This document shows positions 49,905 through 57,997 of a DNA stretch of 64,000 bases, in pieces (the stretch's first letter is position 1; every line of letters starts with the position of its first letter). The stretch spans positions 69,358 to 133,357 of the forward strand of contig CABUDI010000002.1 in assembly GCA_902490305.1 (NCBI GenBank). The letters are read 5' to 3'. The translations under genes and the position numbers were made by a program. Source of the stretch: an uncultured Collinsella sp. (GTDB lineage Bacteria; Actinomycetota; Coriobacteriia; Coriobacteriales; Coriobacteriaceae). Below the pieces are notes generated by a model. It saw only the letters and a list, made by a program, of their open reading frames with translations, was not told the DNA's origin and searched no databases.

Positions 49905-52094
49905 ATGAAAAACATCCTGCACCTGTTTAAGCGCGATGTCCAAAACGTGTCTCGCTCCGTGATCGGCATGATTGTTGTGATGGGCCTCATTATCGTGCCG
50001 TGCCTGTACGCGTGGTTTAACATCGCCGGCAGCTGGGATCCCTACGGCAATACCGGCAACCTTAAGATCGCCGTGGTCAACACCGATGAGGGCTACGAGA
50101 GTGATCTGATTCCCGTCGAGGTCAACGTGGGCGAAAACGTAACCGCCACTCTGCGCGGCAACGAGAACTTCGACTGGGTCGTACTCAACGACCGCGATAA
50201 GGCGATTGAGGGCGTTAAGTCGGGCGCGTACTACGCTGCCGTCGTTATCCCTAAAACGTTTAGCGCCGACATGATGACGCTTTTCTCGACCGAGGTGAAG
50301 CACGCTGATATCGAGTTCTACGAGAACCAGAAGGCCAATGCCATCGCGCAGATCGTGACCGAGAAAGGCTCGAGCGCCGTCCAGAGTCAGGTCAACGAGA
50401 CCTTTACCAAGACCATTACGAGCATCGGTCTTAAAACCGTGTCCAGCCTGCTCGACTATATGAGCACCGACCAGGTGAGCAACTTTATCGCCAACCTGTC
50501 CTCGACGCTGGGCGATTCGGTCCAGGACCTGCAGGACATTCAGACCAGCGCAACGTCGCTGGCGGGCGTTTTGAGCTCCACGTCCGATTCGCTGACGTCG
50601 GCGGGCGGTATGCTCAAGCAGACGGGCACCGTCGATGAGTCGACGAAGCAGCTGATGGAGCACGCCAAGAGCGGCATCAATGATTCCAAGGAAGCGCTCA
50701 AGGCCGCCAACGATGCCGTTGACGCGGCGATTGACGGAAGCGCGGGCTCGTTCGACAACGTGTCCGCCGAGCTTGCGAAGGCATTCGATGCCGCGAATCC
50801 GCATGTTTACCTTACGGTGTCTCAGCTCAATGAAGCCGCAGCGGCGCTCAATACGCGTGCTGACGATATCGATGCGATGGCCGATCAGCTCCGCAACCTT
50901 GCCGACCAGGTGAAGGATGACAAGCTCAAAGACGGCCTCAAGTCCGCTGCGACGTCGCTGGGCAGAATTGCCGTGGAGTACCGCAACAATGCGAAGGACC
51001 TGACGGCGACCGCAAAGTCCCTTTCGGACAGCATGGCGGAGGCCAACAACTCGCGTGCCGAGGTCGACCAGGCCATCGCCGATGCCAAGGCGGGTATCTC
51101 GGGTGCCAAGTCCGACTACGATTCTACGTTCTCGGTTAAGGCCAAGGAGCTCAAGAAGACCATTTCGGGCGTTCTGGATTCCCTGAACGGTATCTCGGGT
51201 GACTTGGATAGCGCCGTGAGCGGTCTGACCGACGCCTCTGGTTCGCTCGCGAAGGGTCTCTCCAAGGCTGCAAAGCTTGTCAACAAGGCTTCCGATCAGC
51301 TGGGCGAGGCGTCGGACAAGATCAGTGCCTTTAAGGACGAGCTTGATAGCGCTCTGATCTCGGGTGACCTGGCCACGATCAAGACGATGATCGGCAACGA
51401 CCCCGAGGGTCTGGCCGTGTCGCTTTCCGGTCCCGTCGCGCTCGACCGCAAGCCGGTCTATCCGATCCGCAACTACGGCTCGGCCATGGCGCCGTTCTAT
51501 ACGATTTTGTCGCTGTGGGTGGGCTCGATTGTTCTGGCGGCCATGATGAAGGTCTCGGTTGACGATGAGCTTATCAACGAGCTCATTCCCGTGCGCCTGC
51601 ACGAGATCTACCTGGGCCGTTATCTGTTCTTTGGCGGTCTGGCCTTGCTGCAGGCGACGCTCGTGTGCGCGGGCGACATTCTGTTCTTTGGCATCCAGTG
51701 CGACAACCCGTTGCAGTTTGTGCTGGCGGGCTGGGTCGCGAGTCTCGTGTTCTCCAATATCGTCTACACGCTTACGGTTTCGTTTGGCGATATCGGCAAG
51801 GCCCTCGCTGTCGTGCTGCTGGTCATGCAGGTCGGCGGTTCGGGCGGTACGTTCCCCATCGAGATGACCGGCCCCGTGTTCCAGGCGATCTATCCGTTCC
51901 TGCCGTTCACCCACGGCATCAACGCCATGCATGCCGCCATGGCCGGTGCGTATCATATGGAGTACTGGGTCGAGCTGGGCATTCTGGCGAGCTATCTGAT
52001 TCCGTCGCTGGCCCTGGGCGTCGTCTTCCGCCGCCCGGTCATCAAAGCCAACGACTGGATCATCGAAAAGCTGGAATCAACCAAATTGATTTAA
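49905..52094 (+). CDS. YhgE/Pip family membrane protein (second of pair)
   Basis: 729 residues with the same plan as the preceding protein: MKNILHLFKRDVQNV, first helix (about 20-40), WDPYGNTGNLKIAVVNTDEG, GAYYAAVVIPKTFSADMM, a long heptad-rich outer region (about 150-500), and five or six C-terminal helices with GGSGGTFPIEMTG. AAAGGAGGTGA, an exact anti-Shine-Dalgarno match, lies upstream inside the previous gene. The two proteins probably form a heteromeric complex. Terminator at 52192-52222. Confidence 0.85.
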   Translation: MKNILHLFKRDVQNVSRSVIGMIVVMGLIIVPCLYAWFNIAGSWDPYGNTGNLKIAVVNTDEGYESDLIPVEVNVGENVTATLRGNENFDWVVLNDRDKAIEGVKSGAYYAAVVIPKTFSADMMTLFSTEVKHADIEFYENQKANAIAQIVTEKGSSAVQSQVNETFTKTITSIGLKTVSSLLDYMSTDQVSNFIANLSSTLGDSVQDLQDIQTSATSLAGVLSSTSDSLTSAGGMLKQTGTVDESTKQLMEHAKSGINDSKEALKAANDAVDAAIDGSAGSFDNVSAELAKAFDAANPHVYLTVSQLNEAAAALNTRADDIDAMADQLRNLADQVKDDKLKDGLKSAATSLGRIAVEYRNNAKDLTATAKSLSDSMAEANNSRAEVDQAIADAKAGISGAKSDYDSTFSVKAKELKKTISGVLDSLNGISGDLDSAVSGLTDASGSLAKGLSKAAKLVNKASDQLGEASDKISAFKDELDSALISGDLATIKTMIGNDPEGLAVSLSGPVALDRKPVYPIRNYGSAMAPFYTILSLWVGSIVLAAMMKVSVDDELINELIPVRLHEIYLGRYLFFGGLALLQATLVCAGDILFFGIQCDNPLQFVLAGWVASLVFSNIVYTLTVSFGDIGKALAVVLLVMQVGGSGGTFPIEMTGPVFQAIYPFLPFTHGINAMHAAMAGAYHMEYWVELGILASYLIPSLALGVVFRRPVIKANDWIIEKLESTKLI

Positions 52095-52191
52095 TACAGC
52101 AACGTAAACGCCGCCGGAACATCGAGGTCTTCCAACCCGATGCTTTAGCGTAGTGAATTGCACGGGCTACTTGGTTGTTGCTACAGTAGCG

Positions 52192-52224
52192 GGGCGTACC
52201 GGGGGTCCGGTGCGCCCTGTTTTT
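52192..52224 (+). terminator. Intrinsic terminator after the YhgE pair
   Basis: GGGCGTACCGG (52192-52202) pairs with CCGGTGCGCCC (52207-52217), then TGTTTTTATTT. Confidence 0.85.
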
Positions 52225-52295
52225 ATTTGACCATGAGGCGGCACGCAGCCATACGCGTGCGGACACCACGCCCAGATTGAGTGCGAGGATGTTCC

Positions 52296-53279
52296 ATGGC
52301 CCAATACGCTGCCAACGAAATTGAAAACATGCCCGATAGCCCTGTAGCCCGTGAGGATTTGGGCGCGGGCGGTATTCCCCGGGGCGCCGGCGCTCGCTCG
52401 CCGCTGTTCTGGAAAGTTCTGCTATTTTCGGTGGCGGTCATCTGGGGCTACTCCTTTACCACTATGAAGGGCGCGCTCGACACCATTCCGGTGTTCGAGC
52501 TGGTCTACGTTCGCTTTCTCCCGGCATCACTGGTTATGTTTGCCATTTTCCATAAGCGCATCATCGCTCATTTCAATGCCCGCAATCTGATCGTCGGGCT
52601 TGGCATGGGCGCGCTCATGTGGGGTGCCTACGGTTTGCAGACGATCGGTTTGGCACAGACCACGGCAGGCAAGAGCGCTTTTTTGACCGGCACGTATTGC
52701 ATCCTTGTGCCGTTTGCAAGCTATGTCCTGAGCGGCGAAAAGCTTACCCGTTACAACTTGGGCGCCGCGTTGCTGTGCCTGGCGGGCATTGGCTTGGTTG
52801 CGCTCGATAGCGTCGAGTTCAATGCCGGCGATGCCATTACGCTGGGCGGCGCGGTCTTCTTTGCCATCCAGATGGCGGTGACCGCCAAGTACGGTCGCAT
52901 GATGGACATCAACGTCATCACGTTTTGGATGTTTGTGGGCAATGGCGTTTTGAGTTTAATCACGTCGCTGCTATTCGAGACTCAGGCGCCCCTCTCTGCA
53001 TGGACGCCGGATTTTATCGGTGTAATGGTCTTTCTTTCGGTGGGTTGTACGTGTGTGGCCCTGCTCGTCCAAAACGTTGGATTGGCGCACGTCCCGGCCT
53101 CGACGGGCTCGCTGCTCCTTTCGATGGAGTCGCCCTCGGGTGTGCTGTTCTCGGTGCTGTTGATGGGGGAGGCGCTCACCTCGCGCCTGCTTTCCGGCTT
53201 CGCGCTCATCTTCCTGTCGATTATCTTGAGCGAGACGCATTTCGATTTCTTGCGCCGAAAATCACACCCGCAATTGTAA
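52296..53279 (+). CDS. DMT superfamily (EamA) transporter
   Basis: 327 residues with about ten helices in two EamA repeats: WGYSFTTMKGALDTIPVFELVYVRF in the first and FWMFVGNGVLSL to LLLSMESPSGVLFSVLLMGEALT in the second. The N-terminal ~40 residues are hydrophilic. Members export amino acids or other small metabolites; substrate unknown. ATG 52296 has GAGGAT 5 bases upstream. Confidence 0.85.
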   Translation: MAQYAANEIENMPDSPVAREDLGAGGIPRGAGARSPLFWKVLLFSVAVIWGYSFTTMKGALDTIPVFELVYVRFLPASLVMFAIFHKRIIAHFNARNLIVGLGMGALMWGAYGLQTIGLAQTTAGKSAFLTGTYCILVPFASYVLSGEKLTRYNLGAALLCLAGIGLVALDSVEFNAGDAITLGGAVFFAIQMAVTAKYGRMMDINVITFWMFVGNGVLSLITSLLFETQAPLSAWTPDFIGVMVFLSVGCTCVALLVQNVGLAHVPASTGSLLLSMESPSGVLFSVLLMGEALTSRLLSGFALIFLSIILSETHFDFLRRKSHPQL

Positions 53280-53291
53280 ACAACTTGTTGC

Positions 53292-53317
53292 GCCGCCCTC
53301 CCAGGGCGGCATTTTTT
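53292..53317 (+). terminator. Intrinsic terminator of the DMT transporter gene
   Basis: GCCGCCCT (53292-53299), CCC loop, AGGGCGGC (53303-53310), then ATTTTTT. Confidence 0.9.
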
Positions 53318-53343
53318 ATGTCATGCCTTTACAGTTGTGCCTT

Positions 53344-53365
53344 GCACTTTACGCTATCAAAGTGC
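53344..53365. promoter_or_regulatory. Operator-like inverted repeat before the M20D gene
   Basis: GCACTTT (53344-53350) and AAAGTGC (53359-53365) with an 8-base spacer. TTTACA at about 53328-53333 and TACGCT at about 53350-53355 could be the promoter, so the repeat would cover the -10. It is 30 bases before the start codon. Confidence 0.45.
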
Positions 53366-53395
53366 GTGCTGCAAAAACGTTACTGGAGGGCATCT

Positions 53396-54694
53396 ATGGC
53401 ACCAGCTCTGTCCGATTTTCAACCGCAACCAGCGCCTCAGGCTACCACGGCGGCGCAGACCGCTATCGGCGATGGCCTGGTCAAAGAAGCCCAGGCATTT
53501 GCCGATGAGCTCGCTGCGTGGCGACACGATCTACACCAGATACCCGAGCTCGGTAACAATCTTCCGCAGACGTCTGCCTATATCCAGGCACGTCTGGACG
53601 AGATGGACATCCCCCATACCACGCTCGTCGACGGTTCCTGCGTCGTTGGCCTGATCGGTGCCGGTGCGGCCGCGGCCGCTCAGGGCAATGGCACGTGCAA
53701 GGACGAGCAGGCCGGAACGGTCGTCATGCTCCGAGGTGATATGGATGCCCTACCCGTTGTCGAGGAATCCGGCGAGCCCTTTGCATCCACCAATGGCTGC
53801 ATGCATGCTTGCGGTCACGATATGCACGCGACGGCGCTGCTTGGTGCGGCGCGCCTGCTCAAGGCTCGCGAGGCCGAGCTTGTGGAGGCCAACGCCACGG
53901 TGAAATTGCTGTTCCAGCCGGGCGAGGAGACCTTTGAGGGAGCACGCGCTGCCATCGCCGATGGCCTGCTGCAGAACCCGCGCCCTCAGGCGGCCTTTGC
54001 CATGCATGTCAACAGCCAGTCGCCGCTTGGCCTGGTGCTCTACGGCAGCCCGGCGCTTTCGGGCGTGTACGGTTTTCGCATCACGCTTCAGGGCAAGGGC
54101 GGCCATGGCTCGAGCCCCGAGATCTGCATCGACCCTATCACGGCCGGCGTCCATGTGCACCTGGCGCTCCAAGAGCTTATCGCCCGCGAGGTGCCGGCGG
54201 CCAAGGAAGTCGCACTTACCGTTGGTAAGTTTGCTGGAGGCTTGGCGGCCAACGTCATCCCCGACACCTGCGTGCTCGAGGGAACGCTGCGCGGCTTTGA
54301 TGTTGAGCTCATGGAGCACCTGAAGACCCGCATCGCGGAGGTCGTTAACGGCGTTGCCACAACATATCGTACGCCGGCGACCATCGAGACGCTTTCGGAT
54401 GTTCCGCCGCTTGTACTCGACAGCGATATGACTCAGGCGTCGCTTGGCTACGTGGGCGCAGTGCTGCCCAAGGCGGCTTTCTTGCCGCTTTTCCATGCCA
54501 TGGCGAGTGAGGACTTCGCGCTTATCTCGAGCGAGATTCCGAGTGCGTACTTTACCGTGGGCGCGGCCGTAGCCGACACGGACGAACACTTTGCCCAGCA
54601 CCATCCCAAGGCACGTTTTAGCGATGCCGAGCTTCCCCTTGGCGCCGCGGCCTATGCCGCCGTCGCTTTGGGCTATATCGCCGACCACCGGTAG
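53396..54694 (+). CDS. M20D family amidohydrolase / aminoacylase
   Basis: 432 residues. M20D metallopeptidase of the hippurate hydrolase/IAA-amino-acid hydrolase type that cleaves N-acyl amino acids. Motifs: WRHDLHQIPELGNN, RGDMDALPV, CMHACGHDMHATALLG (metal ligands Cys and His), FQPGEET, a dimerisation domain with GKGGHGSSPE, and MASEDFA near the end. A 25-residue Ala/Gln/Pro-rich head is extra. ATG 53396 has CTGGAGGG upstream; a longer in-frame stretch overlaps the transporter gene and is not supported. The MFS gene follows after 123 bases. Confidence 0.88.
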   Translation: MAPALSDFQPQPAPQATTAAQTAIGDGLVKEAQAFADELAAWRHDLHQIPELGNNLPQTSAYIQARLDEMDIPHTTLVDGSCVVGLIGAGAAAAAQGNGTCKDEQAGTVVMLRGDMDALPVVEESGEPFASTNGCMHACGHDMHATALLGAARLLKAREAELVEANATVKLLFQPGEETFEGARAAIADGLLQNPRPQAAFAMHVNSQSPLGLVLYGSPALSGVYGFRITLQGKGGHGSSPEICIDPITAGVHVHLALQELIAREVPAAKEVALTVGKFAGGLAANVIPDTCVLEGTLRGFDVELMEHLKTRIAEVVNGVATTYRTPATIETLSDVPPLVLDSDMTQASLGYVGAVLPKAAFLPLFHAMASEDFALISSEIPSAYFTVGAAVADTDEHFAQHHPKARFSDAELPLGAAAYAAVALGYIADHR

Positions 54695-54817
54695 CACCCA
54701 ACCTTGCCTTTCAAGTCTGCGGGCATGGCCATAAGGCCTATGTCCTTGTCTTTCAAGGCAATCTTGGGCACTACCGGCGCCCGGCGCCGGCTATTCGTCT
54801 GTTAAATAAGGAGCAGT

Positions 54818-56122
54818 ATGTCCCAGCAACGTAAGTTCTTCCCCGGCTGGCTCGTGGTGACCTCCGGCTTCGTGATTATGGCCACGTGCTACACGATTTT
54901 CGTCAACTGCATGAGCCTGTTCCAGCCGCTCATCGTCAGCGACCTCGGGATTACGCTTGCCCAGTACAACATCTCCAACGCTATCTCCACCGTGGTGAGC
55001 GTCGTGGGTTCGCTCGTTATCGGCCATGTTGCCGATAAGGTGAGTGGCCGCATATTGGGCTCGCTCACCGTTATCGCTACCTCGGCGGTGCTTGCCGGCA
55101 TGAGCTTTGTCGGTGAGCTGTGGCAGGTCTACGTGCTCTTTGCCGTTTCGGGCTGCTTCGCTGTGGCCTCGACCCGCCTGCTCATTAGCCTGGTGACCGC
55201 CAACTGGTTTACCGCCAAGCGAGGCCTTGCCATCTCCATCGCACTTTCGGGCTCGGGCTTTGGCGGCGCTATTCTCTCGCCGATCGTGAGCTCGCTTATC
55301 GTGAGTGTGGGCTGGCGCTCTGCGTTCCTGGTACTCGCTGCCGTCTGCATGGTGGCGGCACTGCCCATCACGGCCTATTCCTTCCGCACCAAGCCTTCCG
55401 ATATCGGCCTTAAGCCGCTCGGCGAGAACCCGGGCGATCCGTCCGTCTCGACGGCTGGCGACAAGGACGAGCGCACGGCGCCCGAGGTTAGCGTCGGCTG
55501 GTCTCGTATCAAGAAGAGCCCGGCGTTTTGGCTGCTTGTCGTCGCCTTCCTCTTTATGGGTCTCGTTAACGGCGCCATCTTGCCCAACCAGGTCACCAAC
55601 ATGACGAGCGTTACCGTCAACGGCGCCAAGATCGTCACGGGCGGTCACGACCCCATGTGGGCGGGTACCGTGCTTTCGGCCTACATGGTCACGGTCGTTA
55701 TCGCCAAGATTTCGCTTGGTGCGATCTACGATCGCTTTGGCCTGCGTTTCGGCAACATCCTTGGCTCCGTTGCGTGCATTATCGCCTGCGTGGCGCTGTG
55801 CTTCCCGACGACAGACCTTGGCCCCATCGTCGCCGCCGTGAGCTTTGGTATCGGAACGTGCATGGGCACCATCACGCCCACCATCGCCGCATCCAAGCAG
55901 TTTGGCATGGCTGACCTCGGCAAGGTCACGGGCACCATCACCTCGCTCGAGATGGTCGGTGGCACCGTAGGCGCCGTTGTCTCGGGCGTGCTGTTCGATG
56001 CCACGGGTTCCTTTGCGAGCACTTGGATCGTCTGTCTGGTGTGCTCTGTGGTCATGCTCGTATTTCTGCTGGCGTCCGAGCCCATCGCCGCCAAGCTGCG
56101 CGCAAGCGTGGCGGGGGAGTAG
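54818..56122 (+). CDS. Major facilitator of the OFA (oxalate/formate antiporter-like) family
   Basis: 434 residues with 12 predicted helices. The opening FFPGWLVVTSGFVIMATCYTIFVNCMSLFQPL and the central PSDIGLKPLGE loop are typical of OFA-type carriers for organic anions; GSGFGGAILSPIVSSLI lies in helix 5. Substrate unknown; the neighbouring amidohydrolase suggests that acyl-amino acid products might be handled. ATG 54818 has AAGGAG upstream. Confidence 0.85.
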   Translation: MSQQRKFFPGWLVVTSGFVIMATCYTIFVNCMSLFQPLIVSDLGITLAQYNISNAISTVVSVVGSLVIGHVADKVSGRILGSLTVIATSAVLAGMSFVGELWQVYVLFAVSGCFAVASTRLLISLVTANWFTAKRGLAISIALSGSGFGGAILSPIVSSLIVSVGWRSAFLVLAAVCMVAALPITAYSFRTKPSDIGLKPLGENPGDPSVSTAGDKDERTAPEVSVGWSRIKKSPAFWLLVVAFLFMGLVNGAILPNQVTNMTSVTVNGAKIVTGGHDPMWAGTVLSAYMVTVVIAKISLGAIYDRFGLRFGNILGSVACIIACVALCFPTTDLGPIVAAVSFGIGTCMGTITPTIAASKQFGMADLGKVTGTITSLEMVGGTVGAVVSGVLFDATGSFASTWIVCLVCSVVMLVFLLASEPIAAKLRASVAGE

Positions 56123-56426
56123 ACGCCCGTCGCTCTTTTCTGTTCGCCCCGTTCTGTCCGTGGCCGCCTTGGAAGCCGAATGGATGCTCGTACCATCATT
56201 CGGTTTCCAAGGCGGCTACGGGCCTACGAAATGATCCCTTTTCCTCCGTCCCCTTCGGACCACGTGATCCCTTGGGGATGGAGGAATAGGGATCACATAC
56301 AGCGGCGGCGCGTCTGGCCGAACGAGTCCCCATACCCTCGTTCGGTCAGACGCGCCGCCGCTGTTTGTGTTTGTGCCGTATAATGACCGTTACCTATGAC
56401 GCGATACAAAAGAAAGGTGTTTGCCC
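56123..56426. repeat. Three consecutive palindromes between the MFS gene and hisS
   Basis: First, GCCGCCTTGGAA (from 56163) with TTCCAAGGCGGC (to 56216), extended by CCGAATG/CATTCGG. Second, TGATCCCTTTTCCTCC (56232-56247) with GGAGGAATAGGGATCA (56280-56295), one mismatch. Third, CAGCGGCGGCGCGTCTG (56300-56316) with CAGACGCGCCGCCGCTG (56347-56363), perfect 17 bp extended by CCGAACGAG/CTCGTTCGG, followed by a T-rich stretch. TATAAT at 56379-56384 is the likely -10 of hisS. Confidence 0.75.
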
Positions 56427-57740
56427 ATGCAGGCACAGAAGGCGGAGGGAACCCGCGACCTTATCGGCGCCGAGATGCGCGCCTGGCAAAAGATGCAGCA
56501 GATTGCGGCCGGCGTGTTCGAGCCGTTTGGTTTTAAACCCATCGAGACGCCCGCAATCGAGCAGGTGGACGTGTTTGTCCACGGTATCGGCCAGTCGACC
56601 GACGTCGTGCGCAAGGAAATGTTCCGCGTGTTCAGCGGTGCCAACCTGGAGCGCGTCTTTACCGAGGGCACCGACACCAAACTCAAGCCCAAGCAGCGCC
56701 TGGCGCTTCGCCCCGAGGGCACGGCCGGCGTGGTGCGCGCCGTCGTCGAGAACAATCTGGTGCCCCAGGGCTCCACGCCGTTTAAGGCGTACTACGCCGA
56801 GGCCATGTTCCGCGGCGAGCGTCCCCAGAAGGGCCGCCTGCGCCAGTTCCACCAGGTGGGCATCGAGTGGCTCGGTGCTCCCGATCCGGCGGCAGACGCC
56901 GAGTGCATCATCATGCTCATGGAGTTCTACAAGCGCCTGGGCTTCGATCTTTCCAAGCTTCGTCTGCTCATCAACTCGATGGGTGACGCCCAGTGCCGTC
57001 CGGCCTATCGCGAGCAGGTTAAGCAGTTCATCCTCGATCACGCAGACGAGATGTGCGATGAGTGCCGCGAGCGCGCCGAGCTCAACCCGCTGCGCGCCTT
57101 CGACTGCAAGAACGACCACTGCCGCGAGATCATGGCCGAGGCCCCGCTGATGGGCGACAACCTGTGCGACGAGTGCCGCGAGCACTACGAGCAGGTCAAG
57201 CGCTATCTGGATGCCGCCGGTATCGAGTATGTCGAGGATCCCACCTTGGTGCGCGGCCTGGACTACTACACCCGTACTGTCTTTGAGGTCGAGGCCCCTG
57301 GCGCCGGCGTCGGCTCCATCGGCGGCGGCGGCCGCTATGACGGCTTGGTCGAGCTCGAGGGCGGCAAGCCCACGGCAGGCGTCGGCTTCGCCGTCGGTTT
57401 TGAGCGCGCCCTGCTGGCCCTGCAGGCCTTTGGCAGCGACCTGGGTGCCGAGGAGGCCCCGTGCGTCTATGTCGCCAACGCCGGCAAGGAGCTGCGCCAG
57501 AACGTCTTTGCCATTACGCAGGAGCTTCGCGCCGCAGGCATCGTGACCGAGGCCGACTATCAGGGCCGTTCGCTCAAAGCCCAGTTTAAGCAGGCCGATA
57601 AGGTGGGCGCCAAGCTCATCCTGGTCCTGGGTGGCGACGAGCTTGCCGCCGGCAAGGTCAAGGTGCGCGACATGGAGAGCCATGACGAGGTTCTCGTTGA
57701 TCTGGCCAACGTCGTCGAGGCGGTTCGCGAGCGCCTGTAG
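56427..57740 (+). CDS. hisS: Histidyl-tRNA synthetase
   Basis: 437 residues, class II synthetase. EGTRDLIGAEM at the N-terminus, motif 2 region AMFRGERPQKGRLRQFHQVGIEWLG, the HisA motif LVRGLDYYTRTVFE, GGGRYDGLVE, and the C-terminal anticodon-binding domain (from about 335). ATG 56427 has AGAAAGGTG upstream. A hairpin ACGGGGG/CCCCCGT (57798-57834) after the gene may be its terminator. aspS, often next to hisS, is not here. Confidence 0.95.
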   Translation: MQAQKAEGTRDLIGAEMRAWQKMQQIAAGVFEPFGFKPIETPAIEQVDVFVHGIGQSTDVVRKEMFRVFSGANLERVFTEGTDTKLKPKQRLALRPEGTAGVVRAVVENNLVPQGSTPFKAYYAEAMFRGERPQKGRLRQFHQVGIEWLGAPDPAADAECIIMLMEFYKRLGFDLSKLRLLINSMGDAQCRPAYREQVKQFILDHADEMCDECRERAELNPLRAFDCKNDHCREIMAEAPLMGDNLCDECREHYEQVKRYLDAAGIEYVEDPTLVRGLDYYTRTVFEVEAPGAGVGSIGGGGRYDGLVELEGGKPTAGVGFAVGFERALLALQAFGSDLGAEEAPCVYVANAGKELRQNVFAITQELRAAGIVTEADYQGRSLKAQFKQADKVGAKLILVLGGDELAAGKVKVRDMESHDEVLVDLANVVEAVRERL

Positions 57741-57893
57741 CACATCTTTTTGAGCTGCGGGCCTGCTAGCGTGCCCTGCTCATGGAGAGCGATTGTTACG
57801 GGGGTGTTTCGCTTTTATGCGGAATGCCCCCGTTTACGTATGCCGCCCACCGAGAAATACGACCATTTGGGGCAAAAACCCTTGCAATGCAGA

Positions 57894-57953
57894 AAATACT
57901 TTTGTGTGGTAAAGCGCAATCAGTGTCGAAAGTATTTCTCAAGCGCCTATAAT
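57894..57953. promoter_or_regulatory. ppc promoter region with inverted repeat
   Basis: TATAAT at 57948-57953 is a clear -10; TGTCGA (57924-57929) is a weak -35 at 18 bases. AAATACTTT (57894-57902) and AAAGTATTT (57929-57937) are perfect 9-bp inverted arms, 26 bases apart, covering the -35 region. Confidence 0.5.
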
Positions 57954-57997
57954 GAATACCGCATGTTACGTGCATAGAAGGAGGAATGGGAGGAAAC

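Noticed and set aside
48396..51956. 1186-codon minus-strand open frame opposite the YhgE/Pip genes
   Set aside because: Runs across the junction of two real genes, Arg/His/Gly-rich with no domain; a codon-bias shadow.
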